A program made the position numbers and the translations under genes. Below, one piece after another: positions 17,591 through 28,016 of a stretch of 64,000 nucleotides of DNA (positions are counted from its first letter, which is position 1; each line of letters starts with the position of its first letter). The notes below the pieces were generated by a model, which saw only the letters and a list, made by a program, of their open reading frames with translations, was not told the origin of the DNA and made no database searches. Location: NCBI GenBank assembly GCA_945888375.1, contig CAMCZZ010000012.1, positions 1 to 64,000 on the forward strand. The letters run 5' to 3'. The stretch is from Akkermansia muciniphila. Its GTDB lineage: Bacteria; Verrucomicrobiota; Verrucomicrobiia; Opitutales; Opitutaceae.

Positions 17591-19138
17591 TTAATAGACC
17601 TGCTCGTCGAGCAGGGCGAGGAGTTCGGCCTCGGTCACACGACGCTGCGCCATCGAGTCGCGCTCGCGGAGGGTGAAGGTATCGCCTTCCTTCTCGATGG
17701 TGTCGAAGTCGATGGTCACACACCAGGGCGTGCCGATCTCGTCCTGACGACGGTAGCGACGACCGATCGCGCCGGCCTCGTCGTAGAACACGGCGTAGCG
17801 ACGCTGGAGCTTCTTGTGCAGGGCCTGGGCGCGGGCGACGAGAGCCTCCTTGTTTTTGAGCAAGGGCAGGATGGCGACCTTGACCGGCGCGATGCGGGGG
17901 TTGAGACGCAGGACGGTGCGCATCTCAGCGTTGCCCTTTTCGTCCACCACCTGCTCCTCCGCATAGGCGGCCGTGAGCACGGCGAGGAAAATACGATCCA
18001 GGCCGACCGCCGGTTCGATGACGTGCGGGACGAACTTTTTCTTCGTCGCCTCATCGAAGATCTCCTGCGGTTTACCCGAGGCCGCGGCGTGCTGGCCGAG
18101 GTCGTAGTTGCCGCGCGCGGCGATGCCCCAGAGCTCCTGCACGCCGAAGGGGAATTTGAACATAATGTCCGTCGTGCCCTTGGAGTAGAAGGCCAGCTTT
18201 TCCTTCAGGTGGTCGTATTCGGAGAGGTGGGAATCGGGCAGACCGATACTCTTCAGCCAGTCCTTGCACCACTCGATCCAGTAGCGATGCCACTTCGCCC
18301 AGTCGTCATCCTCGTGAATGAAGAACTCCATCTCCATCTGCTCGAACTCGCGCGAACGGAAGATGAAGTTACGCGGGGTGATCTCGTTGCGAAACGACTT
18401 GCCGGTCTGGGCGATGCCGAAGGGCAGCTTCACCCGGCCGGTGTCGACGACGTTTTTGAAATCGACGAACATGCCCTGCGCCGTCTCCGGGCGCAGGTAG
18501 GCGACGGAAGAGGCGTCCGTCATGGCCCCGACGTTCGTCTGGAACATCATGTTAAAAGCGCGCGGCGGGGTGAGGTCGGGGTTGCCGGTGGCGGGCGACG
18601 GGATGAGCACGATCTCCTCGGGCTTGGCCTCGGTGAAATCCTTGGGCGTCACGGCCGCGAGGGTGCCCTGGATGGCCTTCTTGCGCTTGAGCTGCTCGGC
18701 GGCGGTCTGGAGCTCCTCGGCGGTCCGCTCGCTCTCGAGCGCGGAGACGTAGCCGACGGTCTGCGCGACACCGTCCGCGCCGGTCACGACGACGGGGGCC
18801 CAGAAGAGTTGGTCGGCGCGGTAGCGGTTTTTGGAGACCTTGCAGTCCACCAGCGGATCGCTGAATCCGGCGACGTGGCCGGAGGCCTCCCAGACTTTCG
18901 GGTGCATGATGATGGAGGTCTCGATCCCCACGACATCATCCCGGCGTCGCACCATGTCATTCCACCAGCAATCGCGGATGTTTTTCTTCAACTCGACCCC
19001 GAGCGGACCGTAGTCGAAGAAGCCGTTGAGGCCCCCATAGATCTCGGAGGAGGGGAAGACGAAGCCACGGCGTTTCGCGAGGGAAACGAGGGCTTCCATG
19101 AGGTTGGCGGGCGCAGGGGAGGCGGCGGACGAAGACAT
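17591..19138 (-). CDS. glyQS: Glycine--tRNA ligase (single-chain, alpha2 type)
   Basis: Charges tRNA-Gly with glycine. It is the dimeric class-II form of archaea, eukaryotes and some bacteria, not the bacterial alpha2-beta2 type. Marks: [18 protein letters not shown] near the N-terminus, [14 protein letters not shown] (motif 2 area), [20 protein letters not shown] and the C-terminal anticodon-binding domain ending in [16 protein letters not shown]. Its 515 residues fit. The start MSSSAAS was chosen because the frame upstream is only the reverse of the carbonic anhydrase gene. It is divergent from can with a 120-base gap and reads into the SNF2 gene. Confidence 0.95.
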   Translation of the reverse strand: MSSSAASPAPANLMEALVSLAKRRGFVFPSSEIYGGLNGFFDYGPLGVELKKNIRDCWWNDMVRRRDDVVGIETSIIMHPKVWEASGHVAGFSDPLVDCKVSKNRYRADQLFWAPVVVTGADGVAQTVGYVSALESERTAEELQTAAEQLKRKKAIQGTLAAVTPKDFTEAKPEEIVLIPSPATGNPDLTPPRAFNMMFQTNVGAMTDASSVAYLRPETAQGMFVDFKNVVDTGRVKLPFGIAQTGKSFRNEITPRNFIFRSREFEQMEMEFFIHEDDDWAKWHRYWIEWCKDWLKSIGLPDSHLSEYDHLKEKLAFYSKGTTDIMFKFPFGVQELWGIAARGNYDLGQHAAASGKPQEIFDEATKKKFVPHVIEPAVGLDRIFLAVLTAAYAEEQVVDEKGNAEMRTVLRLNPRIAPVKVAILPLLKNKEALVARAQALHKKLQRRYAVFYDEAGAIGRRYRRQDEIGTPWCVTIDFDTIEKEGDTFTLRERDSMAQRRVTEAELLALLDEQVY

Positions 19139-19258
19139 AAAGGCCAAGGCTAACCCATGCGCCGGCCGCCGGTCAATCGCGCGCCTCGTCGGAATCGGCC
19201 GCCCCCCCAATCTTTCCCTTGGCCCGCGCCAGTCTGCCGCCCAAGGTCTTGGCGAAAC

Positions 19259-19906
19259 ATGGACGACCTTCCCCAGCTCTTCGCCCAAAACCGTGATTGG
19301 GCCGACACCATCACCCGGCGCGACCCCGATTTTTTCGTTAAACTTTCCCGCCAGCAAAATCCCGAATACCTCTGGATCGGCTGCTCCGATAGCCGCGTGC
19401 CGGCCAATGAAATCATCGGCCTGCTCCCCGGCGAGGTCTTCGTCCATCGCAATATCGCCAACGTCGTCGTCCACACCGATTTAAACTGCCTCTCCGTCCT
19501 CCAATACGCAGTCGATGTGCTGAAGGTGAAGCACGTCATGGTCGTCGGCCACTACGGCTGCGGCGGCGTGCGTGCCGCCCTCCGCTGCGACCGCGTCGGC
19601 CTGGCCGATAATTGGCTGCGCCACGTGCAGGACGTAAAGAGCCGTCACGAGGCCTGCATCCACGCCCTGAACGGGGAGGATACCCGCGCCAATCGGCTCT
19701 GCGAGCTGAACGTGATCGAGCAGGTCTCCAACGTCTGCCAGACCACCATCGTGCGCGACGCATGGGAACGCGGCCAGGCCCTTGCGGTGCACGGTTGGAT
19801 CTACGGTCTAAAGGACGGCCTGCTGCGCGATCTGCGCATGACCGCCGCCTCCGCTCCCGAGGCCGAGGCCGCCTACCGCGCCGCCGTGGCTAATCTCGCT
19901 GGGTAA
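19259..19906 (+). CDS. can: Beta-class carbonic anhydrase
   Basis: Interconverts CO2 and bicarbonate in the cytosol with one zinc per subunit. Zinc and active-site residues are visible: Cys42-x-Asp44-x-Arg46 in GCSDSR, and His98 with Cys101 in GHYGCGG. The 215-residue length and sequence resemble E. coli Can closely ([36 protein letters not shown]). The ATG at 19259 gives this match; the frame before it overlaps the divergent glyQS promoter region. No signal peptide. Confidence 0.95.
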   Translation: MDDLPQLFAQNRDWADTITRRDPDFFVKLSRQQNPEYLWIGCSDSRVPANEIIGLLPGEVFVHRNIANVVVHTDLNCLSVLQYAVDVLKVKHVMVVGHYGCGGVRAALRCDRVGLADNWLRHVQDVKSRHEACIHALNGEDTRANRLCELNVIEQVSNVCQTTIVRDAWERGQALAVHGWIYGLKDGLLRDLRMTAASAPEAEAAYRAAVANLAG

Positions 19907-19963
19907 AAGCACGCTGCGCTTTCCCCTCGTTTTCACCCGGAGCCACCTTCAAATAAAGCTGCT

Positions 19964-22099
19964 TTGTCTGAATCACTAAAAATACCTCCGTCGGTAAATG
20001 TAGAAATCGCTCGCCGTCTCACCCTGACCACCTGTCGGGCGGTGCTGGGTTTTGCCGGGATTGGCGCTTTCGTTTTCCCCGTGATCGCGCCAGATAGAAT
20101 AAGCCGGGGCATCCTTTGTCTGCTTTTGGCCGCATTTGCCACGTTGTGCCTTGTCCTGCTCCGGCGCGGCTTCATAAAGCTTTCGGCTAAAATATTAGCC
20201 TTTAGCATTTTAGGGGGCATTGCCTTCGGCGGTATGTTTAATGGCGGCATCGAGGCACCGATGCTCGCCAGCACCCTCACGCTCGTCAGTTACAGCACCT
20301 TGGTTTTCGGGCTGCGCAGCGGCTTGGCCTATGCCGCTGCGTGCACCTTGTTATTCGGCCTGTTCATCCTCTACGTCGAGCCGATAGTCCCGCCCGAGAG
20401 GCTGCGCGCGATGGTCATCGTCGTGCTGGCGCTGGTGAACGCAGTGCTGCTATGGGAAACGACCCGGATTTTGCGCGGTTCAGCCGAGGAGGCGCATGCA
20501 GAGGCCGAGCGCCGGGCTCAGACCGAGGCCGCCTTGCGCGAGAGTGAAGCCCGCTTCCGCCGCATGGCAGATAATGCGCCTGATGTGATCTTCCGCTATC
20601 GCCTGGAGACTCTGCCCGGACGGTGCGACTACATCAACAGCACCATCGAGCGCATCCTCGGCTACCGACCCGAGGAGTTTTATGCGGACCCCGAGTTGGC
20701 CGGCAAAGTCATCCATCCCGACGACCGCCCGCTCTTCCACACCCTCTTTGAAGAGGGGCAACTGCCGGATGGCGCCGTCGTGATGCGCTGGATCGCCCGA
20801 GACGGCCGCATCGTTACGACCGAACAGCGCATCGTGCCCGTCCACGATGCCAGCGGACACCTCGTCGCCATCGAGGGTATCGCCCGCGATGTGACGGGCG
20901 TGCGTGCGGAAGCCGAACGCCTCCGCGTGATTGAGAAGCAGCTCTACCAAGCCCAAAAAGTGGACGGGATCGGCACCCTCGCCAGCGGCATAGCGCATGA
21001 TTTCAACAATATCCTCACCGGCATCCTGGGCTATAACGAGCTCGCCACGGTTTCGCTGCCACCCAAAACGCCGGCCCAAAGCCACCTTGAAGAAGTGCGC
21101 AAAGCCGGTCTGCGCGCCCGCGACCTGGTGGCCCAGATACTGAGGTTCAGCCGCCGTAACGAAACCCGGCGCAGCGCCCTCGATCTCGCCGCGGCGGTGG
21201 CAGATACCCTGCGCTTCCTGCGCTCGACCACGCCGGCCACGATCAAGTTCGAGTCCCGCCTCAAGCCGGGCATCATCGAAGCTGACGAGACACAGATTCA
21301 CCAAGTAGTCCTAAACCTCTGCACCAACGCGGTCCAGGCCATGGCCGATCGCGCCGGCACCTTGTCTGTCTCGGTCGAAGCCGTGACGGTGGATCAGGCG
21401 CAGGCCAATGCCACCAAACCCCGACTGGTCGCCGGACCGCACTTATGCCTGAGCGTGAAGGACACCGGACGAGGCATGGACGAGGCCACTGCCAGTCGAA
21501 TCTTTGAAGCCTTTTTCACCACGAAAAATATCGGCGAGAGCACCGGGCTGGGCCTAGCCGTGGTGCTGGGTATCGTCACGAGTCACAATGGCGGCATCTC
21601 CCTTGAAACCGCGCCCGAAGCCGGCACCACCTTCCAAGTCTTCCTGCCGGTCCAAACGGCCAAGGCCCCCAGCCTTCCCGCGCCCGCTCCCCAGTCCCAA
21701 CGCGGAGGCGGAGAAAAAGTGTTGATCATAGACGACGAGCAATCCGTCGGCATGTTCAGTGCGCTTCGCCTAGAGCAGCTCGGCCATCGCGTCCTCATCT
21801 TCAGCGATCCGCACCTCGCCCTCGCCGAGCTGAAGACCCGACACAGCGACATCGATGTGGTGGTGACCGATCTCACCATGCCAGGGCTCACAGGATTCGA
21901 TTTGCTGGATGAGCTTAAAGCGCTCGCACCCAATTTGCCCAGCGTGCTGGTCACCGGGAACCGCAACGCCATCCCTCCCGCCAAACTAACCGCCATGAAA
22001 ACCGTGGTGGTGCTGGAAAAGCCCTTTACCGGCGATGAACTCGCCCTGGCTGTGTGCAAGACGTTGGATCTATCCCGCGCGACCCACACGCCGGCCTAA
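19964..22099 (+). CDS. Hybrid histidine kinase (membrane, PAS, HisKA, HATPase, receiver)
   Basis: A 711-residue sensor kinase. Residues 20-165 hold five or six membrane segments with no large outside domain. A PAS domain (about 190-320, ESEARFRRMADNAPDVIF) follows, then HisKA with phospho-acceptor His345 in GIAHDFNNIL. The ATPase domain comes next (N box QVVLNLCTNAVQAM, G boxes DTGRGMD and STGLGLAVV), then a C-terminal receiver (575-700) with Asp636 in VVVTDLTMPG. The HDFNN type of His box occurs in NtrB-like kinases with attached receivers. The start is a TTG, with no good ATG nearby. No response regulator with an output domain is adjacent, so the signal and target are unknown. Confidence 0.88.
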   Translation: MSESLKIPPSVNVEIARRLTLTTCRAVLGFAGIGAFVFPVIAPDRISRGILCLLLAAFATLCLVLLRRGFIKLSAKILAFSILGGIAFGGMFNGGIEAPMLASTLTLVSYSTLVFGLRSGLAYAAACTLLFGLFILYVEPIVPPERLRAMVIVVLALVNAVLLWETTRILRGSAEEAHAEAERRAQTEAALRESEARFRRMADNAPDVIFRYRLETLPGRCDYINSTIERILGYRPEEFYADPELAGKVIHPDDRPLFHTLFEEGQLPDGAVVMRWIARDGRIVTTEQRIVPVHDASGHLVAIEGIARDVTGVRAEAERLRVIEKQLYQAQKVDGIGTLASGIAHDFNNILTGILGYNELATVSLPPKTPAQSHLEEVRKAGLRARDLVAQILRFSRRNETRRSALDLAAAVADTLRFLRSTTPATIKFESRLKPGIIEADETQIHQVVLNLCTNAVQAMADRAGTLSVSVEAVTVDQAQANATKPRLVAGPHLCLSVKDTGRGMDEATASRIFEAFFTTKNIGESTGLGLAVVLGIVTSHNGGISLETAPEAGTTFQVFLPVQTAKAPSLPAPAPQSQRGGGEKVLIIDDEQSVGMFSALRLEQLGHRVLIFSDPHLALAELKTRHSDIDVVVTDLTMPGLTGFDLLDELKALAPNLPSVLVTGNRNAIPPAKLTAMKTVVVLEKPFTGDELALAVCKTLDLSRATHTPA

Positions 22100-22122
22100 T
22101 TGGCCAAGAGCAACCGACTGCA

Positions 22123-22145
22123 CCCGGATTCCGCGCTAATCCGGG
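22123..22145 (+). terminator. Hairpin after the histidine kinase gene
   Basis: CCCGGATT (22123-22130) and AATCCGGG (22138-22145) form a perfect 8-bp stem with a 7-base loop, 24 bases past the kinase stop. No T run follows, so it may end transcription only weakly or protect the 3' end. Confidence 0.45.
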
Positions 22146-22314
22146 CGGAGTATCGCTCCAGTGATTGCGTCGTCGGGTCCGGCGCGGAATCCCCAGCCTG
22201 CACCTGGGGCAATCCGTGGTCAAAAATTCGGGTGCTTAGTCAAAAGGATATCAGCCGCTGGTATGCTTCGCGGTCAGAGGGAACTGCAGCCTGCAGGCTG
22301 GAAAGGCACGGGCA

Positions 22315-22345
22315 CAAAAAAGCGGACCCTTCAACAGGGTCCGCT
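22315..22345 (-). terminator. Rho-independent terminator of transketolase
   Basis: AGCGGACCCT (22321-22330) and AGGGTCCGCT (22336-22345) are a perfect 10-bp stem with a 5-base loop. In the minus direction it runs into a T tract. It lies 79 bases after the tkt stop codon. Confidence 0.85.
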
Positions 22346-22424
22346 GTGCTTTATAAAATCCGGAGGGCCAGTCCTTTCAACTCGATGAGCGGGACGGCGG
22401 CTAACCCCGGGGCCCCAACGGGCC

Positions 22425-24410
22425 TTAGAGGCTTTGGGCGGCGGCGACCACGGCCTCGGCGGTGATGCCGAGTTCCTTCATCACCGTGCCGCCGGGGGCG
22501 CTGATGCCGAAGCGGTCGATACCGATGACCTTGCCGTCGAGACCGGTGAACTGATACCAGAGCCCGGAAACGCCGGCCTCGATCGCGACGCGCTTGCGGC
22601 AGGAGGTGGGCAGCACGCTCTCGCGGTAGCCGGGGCTCTGGCGCTTGAAGCGCTCGAAAGACGGCATGGAGACCACGCGCACGCCCGCGCCGAGGACCTT
22701 GGCGGCATTGACGGCGAGGTGCAGTTCGGAACCGCTGGCGAGCAGGATGTGAGTCAGCTCGGCGGTCTCGCGGATGGCCACGTAGCCGCCGTGCAAGACG
22801 CCGGAGCGACGGGCCTCGACCGGAATATCGTTCAGGATGGGCATGGCCTGGCGCGAGAGCGCGAGGAGGGTGGGTCCGTCATTGCGGCTGAAGGCGGCGG
22901 CGAAGGCGCCGGCCGTCTCCTCGGGGTCGCCGGGGCGGATGACGTCAAGGCCGGGGATCACGCGCAGACCCGAGACCGTCTCGACGGGCTGGTGGGTGGG
23001 GCCGTCCTCGCCGACGCCGACGGAGTCGTGGGTGTAGATATAGGTGACGGGCAGCTTGCAGAGCGCAGCCAGACGCATGGCGGGACGCGAGTAGTCGGCG
23101 AACACCAGGAAGGTGGCAATGGAGGGCTTGAAGATGCCATCGTAGGCCAGGCCGTTGGCCATGGCGGCCATGGCGTGCTCGCGGATGCCGAAGCGGATGT
23201 TGCGGCCGGCGCGGTTGGCGGCGTCGAAATCCTTGTCCGCGGCGATATAATTGAGGGTCGATCCGTAAAGGTCGGCCGAGCCGCCGATGAGCAGGGGCAG
23301 CTTAGCGGCGAGGGGCTGGAGCACCTGCTGGCCGGCGGCGCGGGAAGCGAGCTTCACGTCCGCGGCAAAGGCCGGGATGGTGGCGGCGAGTTCCTCGGCG
23401 GTCAGCACGACGTTGCGGCTCTCGAGCAGGGCGGCCTTTTCGGGGTTGGCGGCGGCCCACTCGTGGAAGGTCTTTTTCCACTTCTTGTAGGCGCGTTCGG
23501 TCTTCTTCTTGAGCCCGTCGAAATGGGCCCGGACCTCGGGGCTGACGAAAAAGTGCTGGTCGGCGGGCAGGCCCAGGCCGGCGCGCGCGGCGTCAATGAA
23601 CTTGGCGCCACCTTCGCCGTGGCCCTTTGAGGTGCCGGCGACTTCGGGGATACCCTTGGCAATGATGGTCTTGGCGACGATGAGATTGGGTGCGCCGACG
23701 GCCTTCTTGGCCTTGGCGACGGCCTTGGCGATGGCGGCGATATCGTGGCCATCGACCAATTGGACGTTCCAGCCGAGGGCTTTGAAACGCTTCACGAAGT
23801 CATCGTCCTGCGACTTGTTGGCCATCGCGTCGAGGGTGACGTCGTTGCTGTCGAAAATGACGATGAGGTTATCCAGCTTTTGGTGGGCGGCGAAGGATAC
23901 GGCCTCAAGCGCGACGCCTTCCTGCATACAGCCGTCGCCCGCGAGGGCGATCACGTGGCTGTCGAAGATGGGGTGCGTCTCGGTGTTGAAACGAGCGGCG
24001 GCCATCTTGCCGGAGATCGCGAAGCCGACGGCGTTGGCGATACCCTGGCCGAGGGGGCCGGTGGTGGCCTCGATCCCGGGGGTCTCATGGAACTCGGGAT
24101 GGCCGGGGGTCTTGGAATGGAGCTGGCGGAAGTTCTTTAGCTCATTGAGCGAGAGGTCGTAGCCGCTGAGGTGCAGCCAGGAATAGATGAACATCGAGCC
24201 ATGGCCGGCGGAGAGCACGAAGCGGTCGCGATTGAGCCAGCGGGGGGCGCTAGGGCAGTGCGAGAGCGCACCACCGAATAGGGCGGCGCCGACTTCGGCA
24301 GCGCCAAGCGGCAGGCCGAGGTGGCCGGAATTGCTCTTATGGACGGCGTCCATGGCGAGGCCACGGGCCTGATTGGCGGCTAAGGCAAGGAGAGGGAGAT
24401 CGAGGGCCAT
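22425..24410 (-). CDS. tkt: Transketolase
   Basis: A thiamine-diphosphate enzyme of the pentose phosphate pathway that moves two-carbon units between sugar phosphates. Visible are the N-terminal [18 protein letters not shown], the TPP motif starting at [11 protein letters not shown] and ending in DSNDVTLDA, and the pyrimidine-domain stretch with [17 protein letters not shown] and [18 protein letters not shown]. The C-terminal domain with [20 protein letters not shown] completes it. The 661 residues are normal. It is a single-gene unit with its own terminator. Confidence 0.96.
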   Translation of the reverse strand: MALDLPLLALAANQARGLAMDAVHKSNSGHLGLPLGAAEVGAALFGGALSHCPSAPRWLNRDRFVLSAGHGSMFIYSWLHLSGYDLSLNELKNFRQLHSKTPGHPEFHETPGIEATTGPLGQGIANAVGFAISGKMAAARFNTETHPIFDSHVIALAGDGCMQEGVALEAVSFAAHQKLDNLIVIFDSNDVTLDAMANKSQDDDFVKRFKALGWNVQLVDGHDIAAIAKAVAKAKKAVGAPNLIVAKTIIAKGIPEVAGTSKGHGEGGAKFIDAARAGLGLPADQHFFVSPEVRAHFDGLKKKTERAYKKWKKTFHEWAAANPEKAALLESRNVVLTAEELAATIPAFAADVKLASRAAGQQVLQPLAAKLPLLIGGSADLYGSTLNYIAADKDFDAANRAGRNIRFGIREHAMAAMANGLAYDGIFKPSIATFLVFADYSRPAMRLAALCKLPVTYIYTHDSVGVGEDGPTHQPVETVSGLRVIPGLDVIRPGDPEETAGAFAAAFSRNDGPTLLALSRQAMPILNDIPVEARRSGVLHGGYVAIRETAELTHILLASGSELHLAVNAAKVLGAGVRVVSMPSFERFKRQSPGYRESVLPTSCRKRVAIEAGVSGLWYQFTGLDGKVIGIDRFGISAPGGTVMKELGITAEAVVAAAQSL

Positions 24411-24600
24411 AGGGAAAAGATTAAGACTGGAGTTATAGGTTGAGAGAGGGAGGAAACGGTCGTGAAAGGAACTGAGTAGAAAGGCGCGGCGTGGCGGGGA
24501 AAGCCCAAAGCCCTGAAAATGATCGCAGATGGGAAAAATTCCGCCGAACCCGGGGGCCGGCGCCGCCCGAAAGCAGCAGGGAACGAGACGTTTCTGCGTA

Positions 24601-24626
24601 AAAAAACCCCGGGGGCACCGGGGTTT
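24601..24626 (-). terminator. Rho-independent terminator of the rpsP-trmD-rplS unit
   Basis: AAACCCCGG (24604-24612) and CCGGGGTTT (24618-24626) pair perfectly with a 5-base loop; on the minus strand a T run follows. It lies 30 bases past the rplS stop. Confidence 0.85.
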
Positions 24627-24655
24627 GGTAAGACGATCGGCAGAAGGGCCGAAAA

Positions 24656-25042
24656 TCAGGCCGAAGCGGCAGCGGCAGCGGCGGCCTTGGCGTCGTAGCG
24701 CTTGACGTTGACCTGCATGGCGGCCTTGCCCTTGAGATCGCGGAGGTAATAGAGGCGGGCGCGGCCGATCTCGGCCTCGCGATCCACCTCGATCTTCTCG
24801 ATGTTCGGGGAATTTACCGGGAATACGCGCTCCACGCCCTCGCCATAGCTGATGCGGCGGACGGTGAAGGTCTCGTGGATCCCGTGGCCCTTGCGGGCGA
24901 TGACGATGCCGGCGAAGAGCTGGGTGCGCTCTTTGTCGCCCTCGCGGACTTTGGTGTGCACCTTCACGCCGTCGCCGACCTTGAAGGACGGAACGTTGCG
25001 GATCTGGGCGGAGGTGATCTCTTTGATGATCGGGTGGCTCAT
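24656..25042 (-). CDS. rplS: 50S ribosomal protein L19
   Basis: L19 sits at the interface between the ribosomal subunits. The family core is present: [40 protein letters not shown], and [20 protein letters not shown]. At 128 residues it is slightly longer than usual owing to an Ala-rich tail ([11 protein letters not shown]). It is the last gene of rpsP-trmD-rplS, 13 bases after trmD, and is followed by a strong terminator. Confidence 0.97.
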   Translation of the reverse strand: MSHPIIKEITSAQIRNVPSFKVGDGVKVHTKVREGDKERTQLFAGIVIARKGHGIHETFTVRRISYGEGVERVFPVNSPNIEKIEVDREAEIGRARLYYLRDLKGKAAMQVNVKRYDAKAAAAAAASA

Positions 25043-25055
25043 GGCGATAAAGTGA

Positions 25056-25736
25056 TTAAGGTTTTTCGAGTAAATCGGGACGGACGAGGCGGGTTTTCTC
25101 CACGCGTTGCTCGTGCCGCCACTTTTCGATTTCAGCGTGGTTGCCCGAAAGGAGCACTTTCGGCACGGACTGACCTCGGAATTCGGCGGGACGCGTGTAT
25201 TGCGGGAAGTCGAGAAAACGACCGGTGAAGGATTCGTGTGTCAACGACTTTTCGTCGCCGAGCACGCCGGGGATGAAACGGGCGAGTGCATCAATGACCA
25301 CGGCCGCCGCCAGTGTGCCATTGGTCAGCACATAGTCGCCGATGCTGATTTCCTGGTCGATCACAGTATCGCGAATGCGTTGGTCGATGCCTTCGTAATG
25401 ACCGCTGAGAAAAATCAAATGCGACTGGACGGACAACTCGCGGGCAATCTTCTCCGAAAAGGGCACGCCATCCGGGGTCAAGTAAACCCGCCGGCAACCC
25501 GGAGTCTGGAGCTGCTCGATGGCCGCGACCACCGGCTCGGGCTTCATCACCATACCCGCGCCGCCGCCGAAGGGGCGGTCATCGGCTGTGCGATGTTTAT
25601 CGGTGCACCAGGCGCGCACATCGTGGACCGACACGCCTAGGAGCCTGGCCTCGACCGCCTTGCCCAGGATGCTCTCGGCTAGGAAGCCGTCGAGCATGCG
25701 CGGGAAGAGCGTCAGGACATCGATTTGGAGCGACAT
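25056..25736 (-). CDS. trmD: tRNA (guanine-N1-)-methyltransferase
   Basis: TrmD methylates G37 of tRNAs with SAM and guards against frameshifting. It belongs to the knotted SPOUT fold: [15 protein letters not shown] at the N-terminus, [26 protein letters not shown] and [16 protein letters not shown] of the SAM-binding knot are all present. It has 226 residues. The start MSLQIDV was chosen; an upstream ATG would read through the strong hairpin at 25751-25777. It lies between rpsP and rplS in the usual order, but without rimM. Confidence 0.96.
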   Translation of the reverse strand: MSLQIDVLTLFPRMLDGFLAESILGKAVEARLLGVSVHDVRAWCTDKHRTADDRPFGGGAGMVMKPEPVVAAIEQLQTPGCRRVYLTPDGVPFSEKIARELSVQSHLIFLSGHYEGIDQRIRDTVIDQEISIGDYVLTNGTLAAAVVIDALARFIPGVLGDEKSLTHESFTGRFLDFPQYTRPAEFRGQSVPKVLLSGNHAEIEKWRHEQRVEKTRLVRPDLLEKP

Positions 25737-25750
25737 GGGTGGAAACGAAA

Positions 25751-25777
25751 GCGCCCCGGACGAAGAGTCCGGGGCGC
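25751..25777 (-). promoter_or_regulatory. Strong hairpin between rpsP and trmD
   Basis: GCGCCCCGGAC (25751-25761) and GTCCGGGGCGC (25767-25777) form a perfect 11-bp stem with loop GAAGA. In the minus direction TTTCGTTTCC follows, 14 bases ahead of the trmD start. It looks like a terminator or attenuator that would lower trmD-rplS expression relative to rpsP. Confidence 0.65.
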
Positions 25778-25800
25778 GCAAGGGTCGAGAGCGGTCCAAA

Positions 25801-26082
25801 TCAGGCGGCGGGCGTCTCGGCGGCGACCGGAGCGGCAGCGGCGGCCTTGCGGGCGAGCTTGATCAAACTGTGCGCGGTGTCGGTAGGCAGGGCGCCCTTG
25901 CTGAGCCAGTAGTCAGCGCGCTCGAGACGAAGGATAAGACCATCCTTCTTGGCGCGAGGATTATAGGTGCCCAGCACCTCGGTGGAGGCGCCGTCACGGC
26001 GGGAGCGGGCCTCGGCGACCACCACGTGATAGATGGGATTGTGGGTCGAACCGATGCGGGAGAGGCGGATTTTAAGGGCCAT
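25801..26082 (-). CDS. rpsP: 30S ribosomal protein S16
   Basis: A small-subunit assembly protein. MALKIRLSRIGSTHNPIYHV and YNPRAKKDGLILRLERADYW are family marks. The 93 residues include an Ala-rich C-terminal tail after AHSLIKLARKAAAAAP. The start at 26082 matches the universal N-terminus. It is the first gene of the rpsP-trmD-rplS group, divergent from ychF. Confidence 0.96.
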   Translation of the reverse strand: MALKIRLSRIGSTHNPIYHVVVAEARSRRDGASTEVLGTYNPRAKKDGLILRLERADYWLSKGALPTDTAHSLIKLARKAAAAAPVAAETPAA

Positions 26083-26276
26083 GGAAGATCGAGGGACGAG
26101 GGCTAGTGATTTGGAAAAGGGTGGAAAACACGGGTCGCGAGCGCTGGTGTCAAGTCGCCATTTCCCGTCCGCCAAACCTAAATCCCCGCCCGCCGCGGAG
26201 AAAACTCCCTCCAAGCGGGGGGCGACCGGAGACAAACCTTGACCGCCTCCCCACCCTGCTGGGACTTTGCTTCTTT

Positions 26277-27377
<1,101 letters not shown>

Positions 27378-27397
27378 GCCTGTCCGATCGCGGCGAG

Positions 27398-27784
27398 CTA
27401 TTGTTTTGATTCCGCCTCGGAGCGACGCATGGGCATAGCGTCGATCAACGCGAACAGGGCCTCGGCGGAAACGGGAGCGGCGGCGTCAAGCTTCACGCCG
27501 CCGTCCTTGCCGATCAGGCGGACCCGGAAAGCGACGGCTTCGCCCCGCGTGACGATATGCAGATCGCGCTCGATCAACCCCGCCCACACCGGCAGGAGCG
27601 CGGCGGCTTGGGTCTGGTAGTCGGCGGCGGCCGTGTGCGGGGTGTCGATCACCAACACCCGATGCTTCCAGCGATGGCTTTCGAGATCGGGCAGAGGAAG
27701 ACTTTCGGCGGAGGCAGGCACCGGGCCGGCGACGAACAGGACGGACGCAAGGCCAGCCGCGAAACCCGGGGTGATTGAGCGCAT
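27398..27784 (-). CDS. DUF4174 domain protein, secreted
   Basis: A 128-residue protein with a signal peptide (MRSITPGFAAGLASVLFVAG, cut near ASA-ES). It then shows the DUF4174 pattern: HRWKHRVLVIDTP, ERDLHIVTRGEAVAFRVRLI, GKDGGVKL and the C-terminal IDAMPMRRSE. The function of this family is unknown; the fold is thought to be thioredoxin-like, but no CxxC is present here. It converges with ychF (20-base gap) and follows cysI and a possible tiny gene on the same strand. Confidence 0.85.
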   Translation of the reverse strand: MRSITPGFAAGLASVLFVAGPVPASAESLPLPDLESHRWKHRVLVIDTPHTAAADYQTQAAALLPVWAGLIERDLHIVTRGEAVAFRVRLIGKDGGVKLDAAAPVSAEALFALIDAMPMRRSEAESKQ

Positions 27785-27832
27785 CACGCAATTTGTCACC
27801 GTCGGCGCGCCGGGCAAATACGGCGAGAGAAT

Positions 27833-27994
27833 TCACCCCGTGAGCAGCGCACTGCTCGCAAGCAAGATGATGGCGGGGGCGGCCAGCACCGCCGCCGTGA
27901 AACCCTCGTCGGTCGTGGGCCCCGAGGTGGCCGAGGCCTTCACCGCCTTGCCCGGTCGTGAGGTCTGAGGGGCAAACTTTCCCGCGCGGACCAA
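27833..27994 (-). CDS. Possible small tail-anchored membrane protein
   Basis: A 53-codon frame starting at TTG 27994 (or 36 codons from GTG 27943) ends in a hydrophobic stretch, FTAAVLAAPAIILLASSALL, just before its stop, preceded by a polar Thr/Ser/Asp segment. This is the layout of a tail-anchored miniprotein. It starts 22 bases after the cysI stop on the same strand. No ATG or good ribosome site is seen, and chance frames of this size are common at this GC, so confidence is low. Confidence 0.3.
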   Translation of the reverse strand: MVRAGKFAPQTSRPGKAVKASATSGPTTDEGFTAAVLAAPAIILLASSALLTG

Positions 27995-28016
27995 CGCTGG
28001 CCCGTCCCCGCCGAGC

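Larger units (their letters stand above)
22100..22424. other. Intergenic region between kinase and transketolase
   Basis: These 325 bases hold no convincing gene. From left to right they contain the hairpin 22123-22145, a second hairpin CCCCAG/CTGGGG (about 22191-22209), a perfect 14-base palindrome CAGCCTGCAGGCTG (22287-22300) and the transketolase terminator (22315-22345). The run of structured elements suggests transcription end signals from both sides. Confidence 0.5.

Noticed and set aside
19139-19474. N-terminal extension of glycyl-tRNA synthetase
   Set aside because: The 112 extra residues are the reverse strand of the carbonic anhydrase gene and promoter; the family N-terminus starts at 19138.
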